64,000 bases of DNA from Variovorax sp. PCZ-1 (GCF_018413605.1 NZ_JAHCDN010000001.1:744001-808000), one strand, 5' to 3'; counted from the first letter of the stretch, positions 38,523 to 48,200 are shown. Translations and numbers: made by a program. Notes: generated from the sequence alone by a model not told the origin.

Positions 38523-39797
38523 ATGGATCGTCGCGAAACTATCAAGTCCCTCAGCGCTGCCACCGCAGTTGCACTGACGGGAGCATCAGGCACCGCTATG
38601 GCGCAAGCTGGCAGCACCATCAAGGTTGGCATTTTGCACAGCCTATCAGGCACCATGGCCATTTCTGAGACTGTGCTCAAAGACACCGTGCTCATGGCGA
38701 TTGAAGAGATCAATGCCAAGGGCGGCGTGATGGGCAAGAAGCTCGAAGCTGTGATCGTGGATCCCGCTTCCAACTGGCCTCTGTTTGCTGAGAAGACCAA
38801 GCAATTGCTCACGCAAGATAAGGTTTCCGTGATTTTCGGCTGCTGGACTTCTGTGTCTCGCAAATCCGTGTTGCCAGTGGTTGAGGAATTGAACGGCCTA
38901 CTGTTCTACCCTGTGCAGTATGAAGGCGAAGAGCTCTCTAAGAACGTGTTCTACACCGGCGCAGCACCTAACCAGCAAGCGATTCCCGCTGTGGACTATT
39001 TGATGAGCAAAGACGGTGGCGCGGCCAAGCGTTGGGTCTTGCTCGGTACGGACTATGTGTACCCACGCACCACCAACAAAATCCTGCGCGCATATTTGAA
39101 GAGCAAGGGCGTGGCTGACAAGGATATCGACGAGAAGTACACCCCGTTTGGCCACTCCGACTATCAGACCATCGTGGCTGATGTGAAGAAATTCGCTGCT
39201 GGCGGCAAAACGGCTGTGGTATCCACCATCAACGGTGACTCCAACGTGCCTTTCTACAAAGAGCTGGGCAATGCTGGCCTCAAGGCCAAAGACGTGCCTG
39301 TGGTGGCATTCTCTGTGGGCGAAGAAGAGCTGCGCGGTGTGGACACCAAGCCTCTGGTCGGTCACCTCGCTGCTTGGAACTACTTCCAGAGCATCAAGAA
39401 CCCAGCCAATGATGAGTTCATCAAAAAGTGGAGCACCTACGCTAAAGCTAAGGGCATCGCTGGTCACAAAGACAAGCCACTCACCAATGACCCGATGGAA
39501 GCGACCTACATCGGTATCAACATGTGGAAGCAGGCTGTTGAGAAGGCCAAGTCTGTGGAAGTGGACAAAGTGATCGCTGCCATGGCTGGCCAGACTTTCA
39601 AAGCACCATCTGGCATCACCAGCAAGATGGACGAGAAAAACCATCACCTGCACAAGAGCGTGTTCATCGGAGAAATCAAGGCCGATGGTCAGTTCAATGT
39701 GGTTTGGAAGACACCTGGTCCTGTGAAGGCTAAGCCATGGTCTCCGTTCATCGAAGGCAACGACAAGAAGCCAGATGAGCCAGCGAAGAAAGCGTAA
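38523..39797 (+). CDS. urtA: urea ABC transporter substrate-binding protein UrtA
   Basis: From ATG 38523, which follows a GGAGA site, the product has 424 residues. The signal peptide has a twin-Arg ([18 protein letters not shown]) and ends near AMAQA. Family motifs include [42 protein letters not shown] and [13 protein letters not shown], as in UrtA. It captures urea in the periplasm for UrtBCDE. The frame extends upstream to 38391, but that part overlaps the promoter. Confidence 0.96.
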   Translation: MDRRETIKSLSAATAVALTGASGTAMAQAGSTIKVGILHSLSGTMAISETVLKDTVLMAIEEINAKGGVMGKKLEAVIVDPASNWPLFAEKTKQLLTQDKVSVIFGCWTSVSRKSVLPVVEELNGLLFYPVQYEGEELSKNVFYTGAAPNQQAIPAVDYLMSKDGGAAKRWVLLGTDYVYPRTTNKILRAYLKSKGVADKDIDEKYTPFGHSDYQTIVADVKKFAAGGKTAVVSTINGDSNVPFYKELGNAGLKAKDVPVVAFSVGEEELRGVDTKPLVGHLAAWNYFQSIKNPANDEFIKKWSTYAKAKGIAGHKDKPLTNDPMEATYIGINMWKQAVEKAKSVEVDKVIAAMAGQTFKAPSGITSKMDEKNHHLHKSVFIGEIKADGQFNVVWKTPGPVKAKPWSPFIEGNDKKPDEPAKKA

Positions 39798-39922
39798 TCA
39801 ACGCGCTGAATGAAGCAAAGCAAGGAAGGCGCGGCCTTTCTTGCTTGCGGAATTTTTCATGTGTGCATGCACCTGCGCAACGGCGTGCGGGTGATATGCG
39901 TGCCCACATGACAGGTTCTTCC

Positions 39923-41506
39923 ATGATTAAAACAATATTTCATGCGGCGCTGATCAGCTTAGCGCTGCTCCACGCAGCGCCAACGGCGGCGCTCACAGCG
40001 CAAGAGGCGCTAAGCATTGCCATCGGCGAGTCTGATGCGCGCATTGAGGCGCTTAACAAAGCGCTTGTCGCTGCAGACGATAAAACCGCTGCCTTCATTC
40101 AAGCCTTGAGCGAGGATGCTGTGAAAACAGCAGGTGGCAAAGTCTTCATCGTGCGCGATGACAAAGCGACTGACCCCGTGACAAGCGAAGCCGTCACGCT
40201 GCCTGAGGGCGCGGAAGATGTGATCAACAACAATCGCATGCGCGGCGAGCTTGATACTGCTTTAGCTTCACTCAAACTCTTCTCCAAAGACGACAAGCTG
40301 CGCGGTGAAGCGATTGCCGCTTTGCTCAAAGACCCGGATGAATCCAAGCTGGCTTTGGTGGAGAAGGCATTTGCTGCAGAAGCGAATCCCGAACTCAAAG
40401 CAAAGCTTGGCCTCGCTCGCGCTGCCGCCATGCTGGGCAGCAGCGACAAAGCCAAGCGCCTCGAAGCCGCGAAGACCTTGGCCGACAGCAAAGACCCCGC
40501 CACACAGCTCTTGCTTAATGAGCGCTTGAAGCAAGAGAGCGATGCAGAAGTCAAAGCGCAGTTGGAAGCATCGCTCGCCAAAATCAAATCATCGCTGGGC
40601 TTAGGCGAGACGCTTGGCGTGATGTTCACGGGTATCAGCTTGGGCTCCATCCTCTTGCTCGCTGCGCTGGGCTTGGCCATCACCTACGGCCTGATGGGCG
40701 TGATCAACATGGCGCATGGCGAGCTGATCATGATTGGTGCGTATGCCACCTACGTGGTGCAAAACCTGTTTCGTCAATACCTGCCGGGTGCGTTTGATTT
40801 TTATTTGCTTGCCGCGATTCCTGTGGCTTTTATGGCATCAGCTCTCGTGGGCGCGGCGATGGAGCGCAGTGTGATTCGTTGGCTTTATGGCCGCCCGCTT
40901 GAGACACTGCTGGCCACTTGGGGCATCAGCTTGATCTTGATGCAGCTCGTTCGCACGATTTTTGGCGCGCAAAACGTGGGTGTGGAAAACCCATCATGGA
41001 TGAGCGGCAGTTACGCCCTGCTGCCTAATCTCTCCCTGCCTTACAACCGCGTGATGATCATCGTCTTCGCCATCCTCGTGCTCGTGGGCGTGAGCTTGGT
41101 GATCAGCAAAACCCGCCTCGGCCTCTTCGTGCGCGGCGTGACGCAGAACCGCCCGATTGCTGCTTGCATGGGTGTGAATACGGCGCGGATTGATACCTAT
41201 GCCTTCTCGCTGGGCTCTGGCATTGCGGGCTTGGCGGGTTGTGCATTGAGTCAAATCGGTAACGTGGGGCCAGATCTGGGGCAGAGCTATATCGTCGATT
41301 CCTTCATGGTGGTGGTGCTCGGTGGTGTGGGGCAACTCGCTGGCACGGTGTATGCAGCGCTTGGCTTGGGTGTACTCAATAAATTTTTGGAAGGCTGGTC
41401 TGGCGCAGTGCTGGCCAAGATTGCGGTGCTTGTGTTCATCATCATCTTCATCCAAAAGCGTCCGCAAGGAATATTTGCGATCAAAGGAAGGAGTGCCGAG
41501 GCATGA
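39923..41506 (+). CDS. urtB: urea ABC transporter permease UrtB
   Basis: From ATG 39923 the product has 527 residues (ATG 39908 is also possible). It begins with a signal sequence (MIKTIFHAALISLALLHAAP), then a soluble periplasmic helical domain of about 190 residues that is typical of UrtB, then a LivH-type permease domain with about eight helices (GISLGSILLLAALGLAITYG onwards). The 125-base gap after urtA contains no clear terminator. It overlaps urtC by ATGA. Confidence 0.94.
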   Translation: MIKTIFHAALISLALLHAAPTAALTAQEALSIAIGESDARIEALNKALVAADDKTAAFIQALSEDAVKTAGGKVFIVRDDKATDPVTSEAVTLPEGAEDVINNNRMRGELDTALASLKLFSKDDKLRGEAIAALLKDPDESKLALVEKAFAAEANPELKAKLGLARAAAMLGSSDKAKRLEAAKTLADSKDPATQLLLNERLKQESDAEVKAQLEASLAKIKSSLGLGETLGVMFTGISLGSILLLAALGLAITYGLMGVINMAHGELIMIGAYATYVVQNLFRQYLPGAFDFYLLAAIPVAFMASALVGAAMERSVIRWLYGRPLETLLATWGISLILMQLVRTIFGAQNVGVENPSWMSGSYALLPNLSLPYNRVMIIVFAILVLVGVSLVISKTRLGLFVRGVTQNRPIAACMGVNTARIDTYAFSLGSGIAGLAGCALSQIGNVGPDLGQSYIVDSFMVVVLGGVGQLAGTVYAALGLGVLNKFLEGWSGAVLAKIAVLVFIIIFIQKRPQGIFAIKGRSAEA

Positions 41507-42621
41507 ACACGACAGTTCACCTTCCTCCTCCAGCGCCGCTGATGTCCAAACGCGGCTGGGGCACATTCCTCGTCGCGCTCATCATCGTTTGCGCCATCGC
41601 ACCCGTGCTCAACCTCATGGTGCCTGAGAGCAGCATGTTTCACTTAAGCGATTTCGCAATCAGCTTGATCGGCAAGATCATGTGCTACGCGATTTGTGCT
41701 TTGGCCATGGATTTGATCTGGGGTTACACAGGCATCTTGAGCCTTGGTCATGGCCTGTTTTTTGCGCTCGGTGGCTACGCCATGGGCATGTATCTTATGC
41801 GCCAAATTGGGTTGGATGGCAATTACAAAAGCGAGCTGCCTGATTTCATGGTGTTCTTGGATTGGAAGGTTTTGCCTTGGCATTGGTTGGGCAGCAGCTC
41901 CTTCATCTTCCAAATGGCCATGGTGGTGCTCGTGCCCGGTTTGCTAGCGCTGGTGTTTGGATTCTTCGCCTTCCGCTCGCGCATCAAGGGCGTGTATTTC
42001 TCCATCATCACGCAAGCTTTGACGTTTGCTGCCATGTTGCTCTTCTTCCGCAACGAAACAGGCTTCGGTGGCAACAACGGCTTCACGGATTTCAAGCGCA
42101 TCTTGGATATCCCGATTGCGCAACCATCGACCCGCATGGTGCTCTTTGTGCTCACGGGTTGCACGTTGCTCGGTTTTTATCTCTTCTCGCGCTGGCTGGT
42201 GCAAAGCAAGTTTGGCCGCGTGTTGCAAGCAATTCGTGATGCCGAAAGCCGCGTGATGTTCTCGGGCTACAACCCTGTGGCCTACAAGCTCACGATCTGG
42301 GTGATCTCGGCCATGATGTGCGGCATTGCAGGCGCGCTGTATGTGCCGCAGGTGGGAATCATCAACCCTGGCGAGATGTCTCCTGCCAATTCGATTGAGA
42401 TGGCAATTTGGGCGGCAGTGGGTGGTCGCGCGACTTTGATTGGGCCGATTGTGGGCGCGTTTGCGGTGAATGGCGCGAAGAGCTGGTTCACGGCGGCCTT
42501 CCCTGAGTATTGGCTGTATTTCTTGGGTGCGATTTTTATTGCCGTGACACTCTTCTTGCCGCAAGGCATCGTGGGCTTGGTGCGAAAAGTCTTTGGTAAA
42601 AAAGATGGAGGCCAAGCATGA
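41503..42621 (+). CDS. urtC: urea ABC transporter permease UrtC
   Basis: The 372-residue LivM-type permease has about ten hydrophobic segments and the conserved GYTGILSLGHGLFFALGGYA near 75 and IRDAESRVMFSGYNPVAYKL near 240. It starts by ATGA overlap with urtB and ends by ATGA overlap with urtD, so the three are translated in step. With UrtB it forms the membrane channel. Confidence 0.95.
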   Translation: MNTTVHLPPPAPLMSKRGWGTFLVALIIVCAIAPVLNLMVPESSMFHLSDFAISLIGKIMCYAICALAMDLIWGYTGILSLGHGLFFALGGYAMGMYLMRQIGLDGNYKSELPDFMVFLDWKVLPWHWLGSSSFIFQMAMVVLVPGLLALVFGFFAFRSRIKGVYFSIITQALTFAAMLLFFRNETGFGGNNGFTDFKRILDIPIAQPSTRMVLFVLTGCTLLGFYLFSRWLVQSKFGRVLQAIRDAESRVMFSGYNPVAYKLTIWVISAMMCGIAGALYVPQVGIINPGEMSPANSIEMAIWAAVGGRATLIGPIVGAFAVNGAKSWFTAAFPEYWLYFLGAIFIAVTLFLPQGIVGLVRKVFGKKDGGQA

Positions 42622-43490
42622 CCCCAGATTTGATGGAGCAGGGCGCGCAGCGCCTGCAAGCCAAGCAAGACTTGGTAGCTACCGGCAAAACCGAATCCGG
42701 TGGCCGCGATGCAGGCTATGGCCGCATCGCCAATCAAGAGGTAGACACCACGCATGGCCGCATTTTGTATTTAGAAGATGTGCACGTGAGCTTTGATGGC
42801 TTCAAAGCCATCAATGGCCTCTCGCTCGATATCGCCCCCGGCGAGCTGCGCTGCATCATCGGGCCGAATGGCGCGGGCAAGACGACGATGATGGACATCA
42901 TCACTGGCAAAACCCGCCCCAACACTGGCACAGTGTTTTTCGGCTCGACGATTGATCTGCTGCGCTTCAACGAATCGCAAATCGCACAAATGGGCATTGG
43001 CCGTAAATTCCAAAAGCCTACGGTGTTTGAGCAGCTCACCGTGTTTGAAAACCTTGAGCTGGCTTTGAAGACCAATAAGGCTGTGAAGAATTCAATGTTT
43101 TTCAAGCTAGATTCTGCGCAAAGTGATCGCCTCGCGCATGTGTTGCAAACGATTCATTTGGCTGATAGCGTCACCCGCATGGCTGGAAATTTAAGCCACG
43201 GTCAGAAGCAATGGCTGGAGATCGGCATGTTGCTGATGCAAGATCCAAAGCTGCTTTTGCTTGATGAGCCTGTGGCGGGTATGACGGATGAAGAAACCGT
43301 GCGCACTGCTGAACTGTTTCTGAGCCTTAAAAAGCATCACAGTTTGGTCGTCGTCGAACATGACATGAGCTTTATTGAACGCATCTCGGAGAAGGTGACT
43401 GTGCTTCATGAAGGCTCAGTGCTCGCTGAAGGCACGCTCGCGCAAGTTCAGAATAACGAAAAAGTGATCGAGGTGTACCTTGGTAGATAA
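42618..43490 (+). CDS. urtD: urea ABC transporter ATP-binding protein UrtD
   Basis: The 290-residue ATPase has Walker A GPNGAGKTTMMD near 88, the LSHGQKQWLEIGM signature typical of UrtD, and Walker B LLLLDEPVAGMTDEE. The first 50 residues are an extension rich in Gly and Gln that is not conserved in most ATPases. A 20-base match to the repeat core near 43110 is probably chance. It overlaps urtE by 11 bases. Confidence 0.95.
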   Translation: MTPDLMEQGAQRLQAKQDLVATGKTESGGRDAGYGRIANQEVDTTHGRILYLEDVHVSFDGFKAINGLSLDIAPGELRCIIGPNGAGKTTMMDIITGKTRPNTGTVFFGSTIDLLRFNESQIAQMGIGRKFQKPTVFEQLTVFENLELALKTNKAVKNSMFFKLDSAQSDRLAHVLQTIHLADSVTRMAGNLSHGQKQWLEIGMLLMQDPKLLLLDEPVAGMTDEETVRTAELFLSLKKHHSLVVVEHDMSFIERISEKVTVLHEGSVLAEGTLAQVQNNEKVIEVYLGR

Positions 43491-44193
43491 CGCGACACCT
43501 ATCCTCGCCGTGAAAGAAGTCCACCAATACTACGGTGGCTCACACATCCTGCGCGGCATCAATCTCGAAGCCCGCTTAGGCAAAGTCACCGTGCTGCTCG
43601 GGCGCAATGGCGTGGGCAAAACCACACTGCTCAAATCCCTCATGGGCTTGGTGCCAATTCGCTCGGGAAGCATTGAGCTCGATGGCAAGGCGATTGAAAA
43701 GGCCACCTCGTATGAGCGTGCCCGCGCAGGCATCGGCTTCGTGCCCCAAGGTCGAGAAATCTTCTCGCGCCTCACCGTGGAAGATAACCTGCACATGGGC
43801 TTGGCCTACAAAAGCGCGAGTACACCGATTCCTGCGGAGTTGTTTGAACTCTTCCCCGTCTTGAAGCAAATGATTTCGCGGCGCGGGGGTGACTTATCAG
43901 GCGGCCAGCAGCAGCAGCTCGCCATCGCCCGCGCCTTGGCAGCGAAGCCCAAACTCCTCATCTTGGACGAGCCCACCGAAGGCATCCAACCCAGCATCAT
44001 CAAAGACATCGGCCGCGTGATCCGCATGCTCGCTGATCGTGGGGATATGGCGATTGTGCTTTGCGAGCAATACTACGATTTCGCGCAGGAGCTGGCTGAT
44101 GATTACTTGGTGATGCAGCGCGGCGAAGTGATTGCGCGTGGACCTGGGACTGAGATGGAAGCTAAGGGCATTCGGCAGTTGGTGGCGATTTGA
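43480..44193 (+). CDS. urtE: urea ABC transporter ATP-binding protein UrtE
   Basis: The 237-residue LivF-type ATPase has Walker A GRNGVGKTTLLK, signature LSGGQQQQLAIARA and Walker B LLILDEPTEGIQPS. The start is TTG at 43480, preceded by a GAGGT site inside urtD; no ATG fits the family N terminus (LAVKEVHQYYGGSHIL). It is the last gene of the urt operon and is convergent with ureD. Confidence 0.95.
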   Translation: MVDNATPILAVKEVHQYYGGSHILRGINLEARLGKVTVLLGRNGVGKTTLLKSLMGLVPIRSGSIELDGKAIEKATSYERARAGIGFVPQGREIFSRLTVEDNLHMGLAYKSASTPIPAELFELFPVLKQMISRRGGDLSGGQQQQLAIARALAAKPKLLILDEPTEGIQPSIIKDIGRVIRMLADRGDMAIVLCEQYYDFAQELADDYLVMQRGEVIARGPGTEMEAKGIRQLVAI

Positions 44194-44215
44194 TGATTGA
44201 ATATTAAGCAAAGAA

Positions 44216-44324
44216 TAGAACGCAAAAGACGCAAAAACTGCGCAAAAGTCGCAAAAAAGAAAACCAGAATTTGACTGTTTCTTTTTTGCGTTTTCTGCGT
44301 AACTTTTGCGCCTTTTGCGTTCTA
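44216..44324. repeat. long GCAAAAG-rich inverted repeat, copy B
   Basis: Arms 44216-44259 and 44281-44324 pair over about 44 bases with few mismatches; units of GCAAAAG recur in the left arm and CTTTTGC in the right. It lies between convergent urtE and ureD and can serve as a two-way terminator. It is similar to copy A at 30655. Confidence 0.75.
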
Positions 44325-44347
44325 ATTTTTAGATTGCTACTGCTGAC

Positions 44348-45196
44348 TCACATCGCCCAAATACGCGGCGGTATATTGGGCAAACCCCAGGCCAATTCTC
44401 GCCACACGCCACGCACTTGTTTGCACAGATCCATGGCCTGCTCCGTGTGATGCGCGAGTACGCGTAGCACAATCACTTGTGCATGCGGGCTGGTGATGCC
44501 GCATGTCGCGCTCAGTGCGTGAGCCTGAGCAATTTCTCTGGATTTAGATAAAAAAAGCTCTTTCGCCGGCATAGATATTGCGCGGCCAGCTATGAAAAAG
44601 AGAGTGGCTAGGCAGGTGTGGCCAGCCAGACCGATGGGTGATTGCAAGAGGCGGGTGTCGTCTGCGGCGATACAGCCTCGTTCTAGCCAGGGGCTATGCG
44701 AGCTGCTAGGCGAGAGTAATTCCACATGCTGTGTGAACGCGCCACGCTCAAACGGTTGATCTGCTGCAGGCAGGCCAAGCGCTGTGATGTCCCAGCCGAT
44801 GAGCTCTGCTGTGGGCGCGAGTTGGAGTTGCAAGCGGTTCTCCGCCAAGCAGCCGTTGTAGGCGATGTTTTCCAGTGGAAGCCATTCAAGCCGTGCGCCG
44901 TCTTCCATCTTGATCACGGTGCGTTGAATCGCAGCATCGCCCGACGTTTTGTAAAAGCGCGTGGCACCGGGTGTGGTGACCAAGGCATGTGCGCCTTCTT
45001 TGACATGCACCTTGATGTCTAAACCATCGCCACCTGCCACGCCCCCCGGCGGATGCACCAAGACGTTTTGGCAAATTGCATCGCCTTCGGGATAAAGGCT
45101 TTGCAAAATACGCAGCGGGCCGTCATGTGAAAAATCGAGCAGGGTTTTGCCAGCTGTAGCGCGGTAATTCAATGCAAGTTGAGCGTGCCAAGTCAT
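44348..45196 (-). CDS. ureD: urease accessory protein UreD
   Basis: The 282-residue protein shows UreD motifs: LQSLYPEGDAICQNVLVHPP near 35, PGGVAGGDGL, TTPGATRFYKT near 80, and ENIAYNGCLAENRLQL near 112. It is the scaffold that binds urease during nickel insertion. It is separated from the other ure genes by the urt operon and stands on the opposite strand to urtE. Residues about 198-208 (IAGRAISMPAK) are encoded by repeat copy R12, and still fit the family pattern. Confidence 0.93.
   Translation of the reverse strand: MTWHAQLALNYRATAGKTLLDFSHDGPLRILQSLYPEGDAICQNVLVHPPGGVAGGDGLDIKVHVKEGAHALVTTPGATRFYKTSGDAAIQRTVIKMEDGARLEWLPLENIAYNGCLAENRLQLQLAPTAELIGWDITALGLPAADQPFERGAFTQHVELLSPSSSHSPWLERGCIAADDTRLLQSPIGLAGHTCLATLFFIAGRAISMPAKELFLSKSREIAQAHALSATCGITSPHAQVIVLRVLAHHTEQAMDLCKQVRGVWRELAWGLPNIPPRIWAM
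44575..44605 (+). repeat. dispersed 42-base element, copy R12 (in frame, ureD)
   Basis: Opposite in direction to the gene, read as IAGRAISMPA, the same antisense frame as R8. Confidence 0.75.
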
Positions 45197-45202
45197 GTTG
45201 AT

Positions 45203-45245
45203 TTACTATTAATTCAGTAGCACTCTGCGCAGATTCTATGCCAGC
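45203..45245 (-). repeat. dispersed 42-base element, copy R13 (intergenic)
   Basis: Near-consensus copy in the gap between the AEC transporter gene and ureD. Confidence 0.9.
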
Positions 45246-45257
45246 AATCAGTCATTT

Positions 45258-46157
45258 TCATATAAAACTCAAGGCAAAAGGTAAGCTGAGCATACCCAGT
45301 ACTGTGGACAGTGTGACAAGCCCTGCAACAAATGTTCCATCCAGCCCCATCTTTGCGGCCAACACATAGCAGCTAGAAGCCGTGGGTAAAGCACTGAACA
45401 TCAGCAAAATACTGGCCTGTGCAGAGTTGAGCTGAAAAATTTGCACCAGTCCAACCGCTATCAGCGGCAATGCCAGATGCCGCACCGCCAGCAGCGCCAC
45501 ACCTGCGCGTACACGGCTGGCGGTGTTGAAAACTTCCCCCAATTGCAAGCCTGCGCCGGCTGCCATCAAGCCCAGTGCCAGCGAAGCCTGCCCAATGCGG
45601 CTCACAGCTGGTTCGGCGAAAGCAGGCACAGAGATACCAAGCACATTAGCAACCAAGCCTGCAAGAGTGCCGACGATGAGCGGGTTTTTCAAGAGTGCTT
45701 TGCCAAAGCCTTGCCCAGAATGCCGAGCCATGGGCCACATGGCGGCCATGTTGAACAGCGGCACGCATACACCAATGATCACTGCGATGAGCAGCAAACC
45801 CTGCTGGCCACCCAGCCGTTCGGCCAGCGCCAACGCGATGTAGGAATTGAAGCGAAAGCCCACCTGCGCACTGCTGGCGAAATCATCACGCTGCACGCCT
45901 GGTAGCTTAGCTACGCTGTAAGCCAGCAATACAGCGCATCCGGCCAAAGCCAATGCCGCTCCCATCAGGCTGCTAGCGGCTCGCCAATCCAAGGGTGAGC
46001 GCGAGATCGAATAAAACAGCAGAACAGGAAAGAGCACGTAATACACCAAGCTCTCGACTTGCTCCCACATCGGGCGACCCAGTTGCGTGTAGCGGCAGAT
46101 CAAATAGCCGCACACAATCAGTGCGAAATCAGGGAAAAGGAGCTGGGCAAAATGCAT
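45258..46157 (-). CDS. AEC-family (auxin efflux carrier type) transporter
   Basis: From ATG 46157 the protein has 299 residues (an upstream GTG at 46214 would add a poor N terminus). Ten hydrophobic segments are visible in two halves of five, as in the family. Typical signs are LLFPDFALIVCGYLICR at the start, GFRFNSYIALALAERLGG near 120, and LMFSALPTASSCYVLAAKMG near 250. Bacterial members move malonate, malate or other organic anions. The substrate is unknown here. Confidence 0.88.
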   Translation of the reverse strand: MHFAQLLFPDFALIVCGYLICRYTQLGRPMWEQVESLVYYVLFPVLLFYSISRSPLDWRAASSLMGAALALAGCAVLLAYSVAKLPGVQRDDFASSAQVGFRFNSYIALALAERLGGQQGLLLIAVIIGVCVPLFNMAAMWPMARHSGQGFGKALLKNPLIVGTLAGLVANVLGISVPAFAEPAVSRIGQASLALGLMAAGAGLQLGEVFNTASRVRAGVALLAVRHLALPLIAVGLVQIFQLNSAQASILLMFSALPTASSCYVLAAKMGLDGTFVAGLVTLSTVLGMLSLPFALSFI

Positions 46158-46295
46158 GAGATCAGGAGGGGCATTTGAGGCTGCAAATCGGGTAAACGAG
46201 TATGTGTAAGCCACAATCGCAGACGTTATTAGTTTGATTATTATTCATGCACCGCAGCTCTTGCCTGCATTGATTTTTTTATTTCAGGAGTTCTC

Positions 46296-47291
46296 ATGAC
46301 TTTTCTGCACAAGCTTGGCAAACGCAACGCTCTCAAATGGATTTCTGTTGGCGCCGCTGCATTGGCTGCTAGCGGTTTGGCACAAGCTCAAAATTACCCG
46401 AATAAGCCAGTGACCTTGCAAATCCCTTTTGCACCCGGTGGCACGACCGACATCATTGGCCGCGTCATCTCCGAGCCTCTTGGCAAGGCGCTCGGACAAA
46501 GCGTGGTGGTGATCAATCGCGCGGGTGGCGGCGGCGCTACAGGTGCCAACGAGACTGCCAAGGCTGCACCCGATGGCTACAACTTGGGCATGGGCACGGT
46601 CTCCACTACCGCATCCAACCCAGCGATCAATCCTAAGATCCCATACAACCCAGCGACCGATTTCACGCCCATCATCAATATCGCTGCAACCCCCAACATC
46701 ATCGCTGTGAATCCCAAATTCCCGGCCAAAGATTACGCTGGATTCATCGCAGAGTTGAAGAAAAACCCTGCCAAATACAGCTACGCATCTTCAGGCACGG
46801 GGGGCATTGGTCATCTGCAAACGGAGCTGTTCAAAAACCTGGCTGGTGTATTCATCACGCACATCCCTTACTCTGGCGCTGGCCCAGCGCTGCGTGACAC
46901 GGTGGGTGGTCAAGTGGAAATCATTTTTGACAATGTGCCGTCTGCTTTGCCGCATATCCAAGCCGGCCGCTTGATTCCGATCGTCGTGGCAGCGCCTCAG
47001 CGCTTGGCAGGTTTACCCAATGTCCCCACCTTCAAAGAGGTGGGCTTGGAGCCAGTCAATCGCATGGCTTATTACGGCATCGTTGGTCCCAAAGGCTTGC
47101 CGGCTGAGGTGGTGCAAAAGGTGAATGCGGGTGTGCGTACAGCCCTGCAAGACCCTGCTGTACGTAAACGCATTGAAGACACGGGCTCCATCATTCTTGG
47201 CAACACGCCTGAGCAATTTGCCCAGCAAATGGCCTCGGAGTTGGCTGTCTATCAAAAAGTAGTGGCAACACAGAAGCTCAAGCTTGATTGA
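46296..47291 (+). CDS. Bug/TctC-family periplasmic solute-binding protein
   Basis: The 331-residue protein has a signal peptide (about 1-32, ending LAQAQ) and Bug motifs: LQIPFAPGGTTDIIGR, FITHIPYSGAGPA and LPNVPTFKEVGL. A CAGGAG site precedes the ATG. It is divergent from an AEC transporter gene and overlaps the start of xerD by 8 bases. As for the two others in this window, no TctAB genes are near and the ligand is unknown. Confidence 0.93.
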   Translation: MTFLHKLGKRNALKWISVGAAALAASGLAQAQNYPNKPVTLQIPFAPGGTTDIIGRVISEPLGKALGQSVVVINRAGGGGATGANETAKAAPDGYNLGMGTVSTTASNPAINPKIPYNPATDFTPIINIAATPNIIAVNPKFPAKDYAGFIAELKKNPAKYSYASSGTGGIGHLQTELFKNLAGVFITHIPYSGAGPALRDTVGGQVEIIFDNVPSALPHIQAGRLIPIVVAAPQRLAGLPNVPTFKEVGLEPVNRMAYYGIVGPKGLPAEVVQKVNAGVRTALQDPAVRKRIEDTGSIILGNTPEQFAQQMASELAVYQKVVATQKLKLD

Positions 47292-48183
47292 AGACAGCAT
47301 TGATGCCTTCGTCAGCAGTCTTTGGCTCGAAGATGGCTTAGCGAAAAACACGCTGGATGCTTACCGGCGTGATTTGAATTTGTATGCCTCGTGGTTGCTC
47401 GCTGAGCATTCGCGAGGCATCCTAGCCAGTCAGGAACAGGATTTATTGGCTTATTTTGCTGCCAAACATGGCAGCACCAAGCCCACTTCATCAAATCGCC
47501 GCCTCACCGTATTGAAGCGATTTTTCCGCTGGTGTTTGCGCGAGAGGCTGATACAAGCTGACCCCACACTCAAGCTGCTTACAGCCAAGCAGCCGCTGCG
47601 CGTGCCCAAAACACTCACAGAAGCAGATGTGGAACAACTGCTCGCCACCCCCGATCTGACCACGCCGCTGGGCTTGCGCGACCGCGCGATGCTCGAGCTC
47701 ATGTATGCGAGCGGTTTGCGAGCGAGTGAATGCGTGAGCCTCAAATTGCACAACGTGAGTCTCACCGAGCATGTGCTGCGCACCTTCGGCAAAGGCAGCA
47801 AAGAACGCATCGTGCCCTTTGGCGAGCATGCAGCACACTGGATCAAGAAATATCTACAAGAGTCACGGCCAGATATTCTTAAAAAGCAAACGAGTGACGA
47901 TTTATTCGTCACTGCGCGTGGCAGCAAAGCGGGCGAGGCCATGACGCGGGTGGCTTTCTGGCAGATCATCAAGAAATATGCATTGCAAGCGAGCATCACC
48001 AAACCACTCTCGCCCCATACCCTACGCCACGCCTTCGCCACACATTTGCTCAACCACGGCGCTGATTTAAGAGCTGTGCAAATGTTGCTCGGGCATGCGG
48101 ATATTTCCACAACCACGATTTACACGCATGTGGCGCGGGAGCGCTTGAAGAAAATCGTGGCAGAAAATCACCCACGCGGGTGA
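47284..48183 (+). CDS. xerD: site-specific tyrosine recombinase XerD
   Basis: The 299-residue protein has the SAM-like N-terminal domain (IDAFVSSLWLEDGLAKNTLD) and a complete catalytic domain: Arg in SGLRASECVSL, Lys in GKGSKERIVPF, His-xx-Arg in SPHTLRHAFATHLL, His in LLGHADISTTTIY and the nucleophile Tyr in IYTHV. It acts at dif with XerC to resolve chromosome dimers. The start appears to be TTG at 47284, within the end of the Bug gene; the family N terminus (IEDSIDAFV) supports it. Length and motifs fit XerD, not a phage integrase. Confidence 0.93.
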   Translation: MIEDSIDAFVSSLWLEDGLAKNTLDAYRRDLNLYASWLLAEHSRGILASQEQDLLAYFAAKHGSTKPTSSNRRLTVLKRFFRWCLRERLIQADPTLKLLTAKQPLRVPKTLTEADVEQLLATPDLTTPLGLRDRAMLELMYASGLRASECVSLKLHNVSLTEHVLRTFGKGSKERIVPFGEHAAHWIKKYLQESRPDILKKQTSDDLFVTARGSKAGEAMTRVAFWQIIKKYALQASITKPLSPHTLRHAFATHLLNHGADLRAVQMLLGHADISTTTIYTHVARERLKKIVAENHPRG

Positions 48184-48200
48184 GGGCGCTAGAGCCGTTA

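Noticed and set aside
43109-43131. A further copy of the dispersed element inside urtD
   Set aside because: Only about 20 bases (CTAGATTCTGCGCAAAGTG) match and neither the GCCGGC end nor the tail is present, so chance is a fair explanation.
47284-48183. Phage or island integrase
   Set aside because: Length, motifs and lack of any cargo or att duplication fit the chromosomal recombinase XerD.
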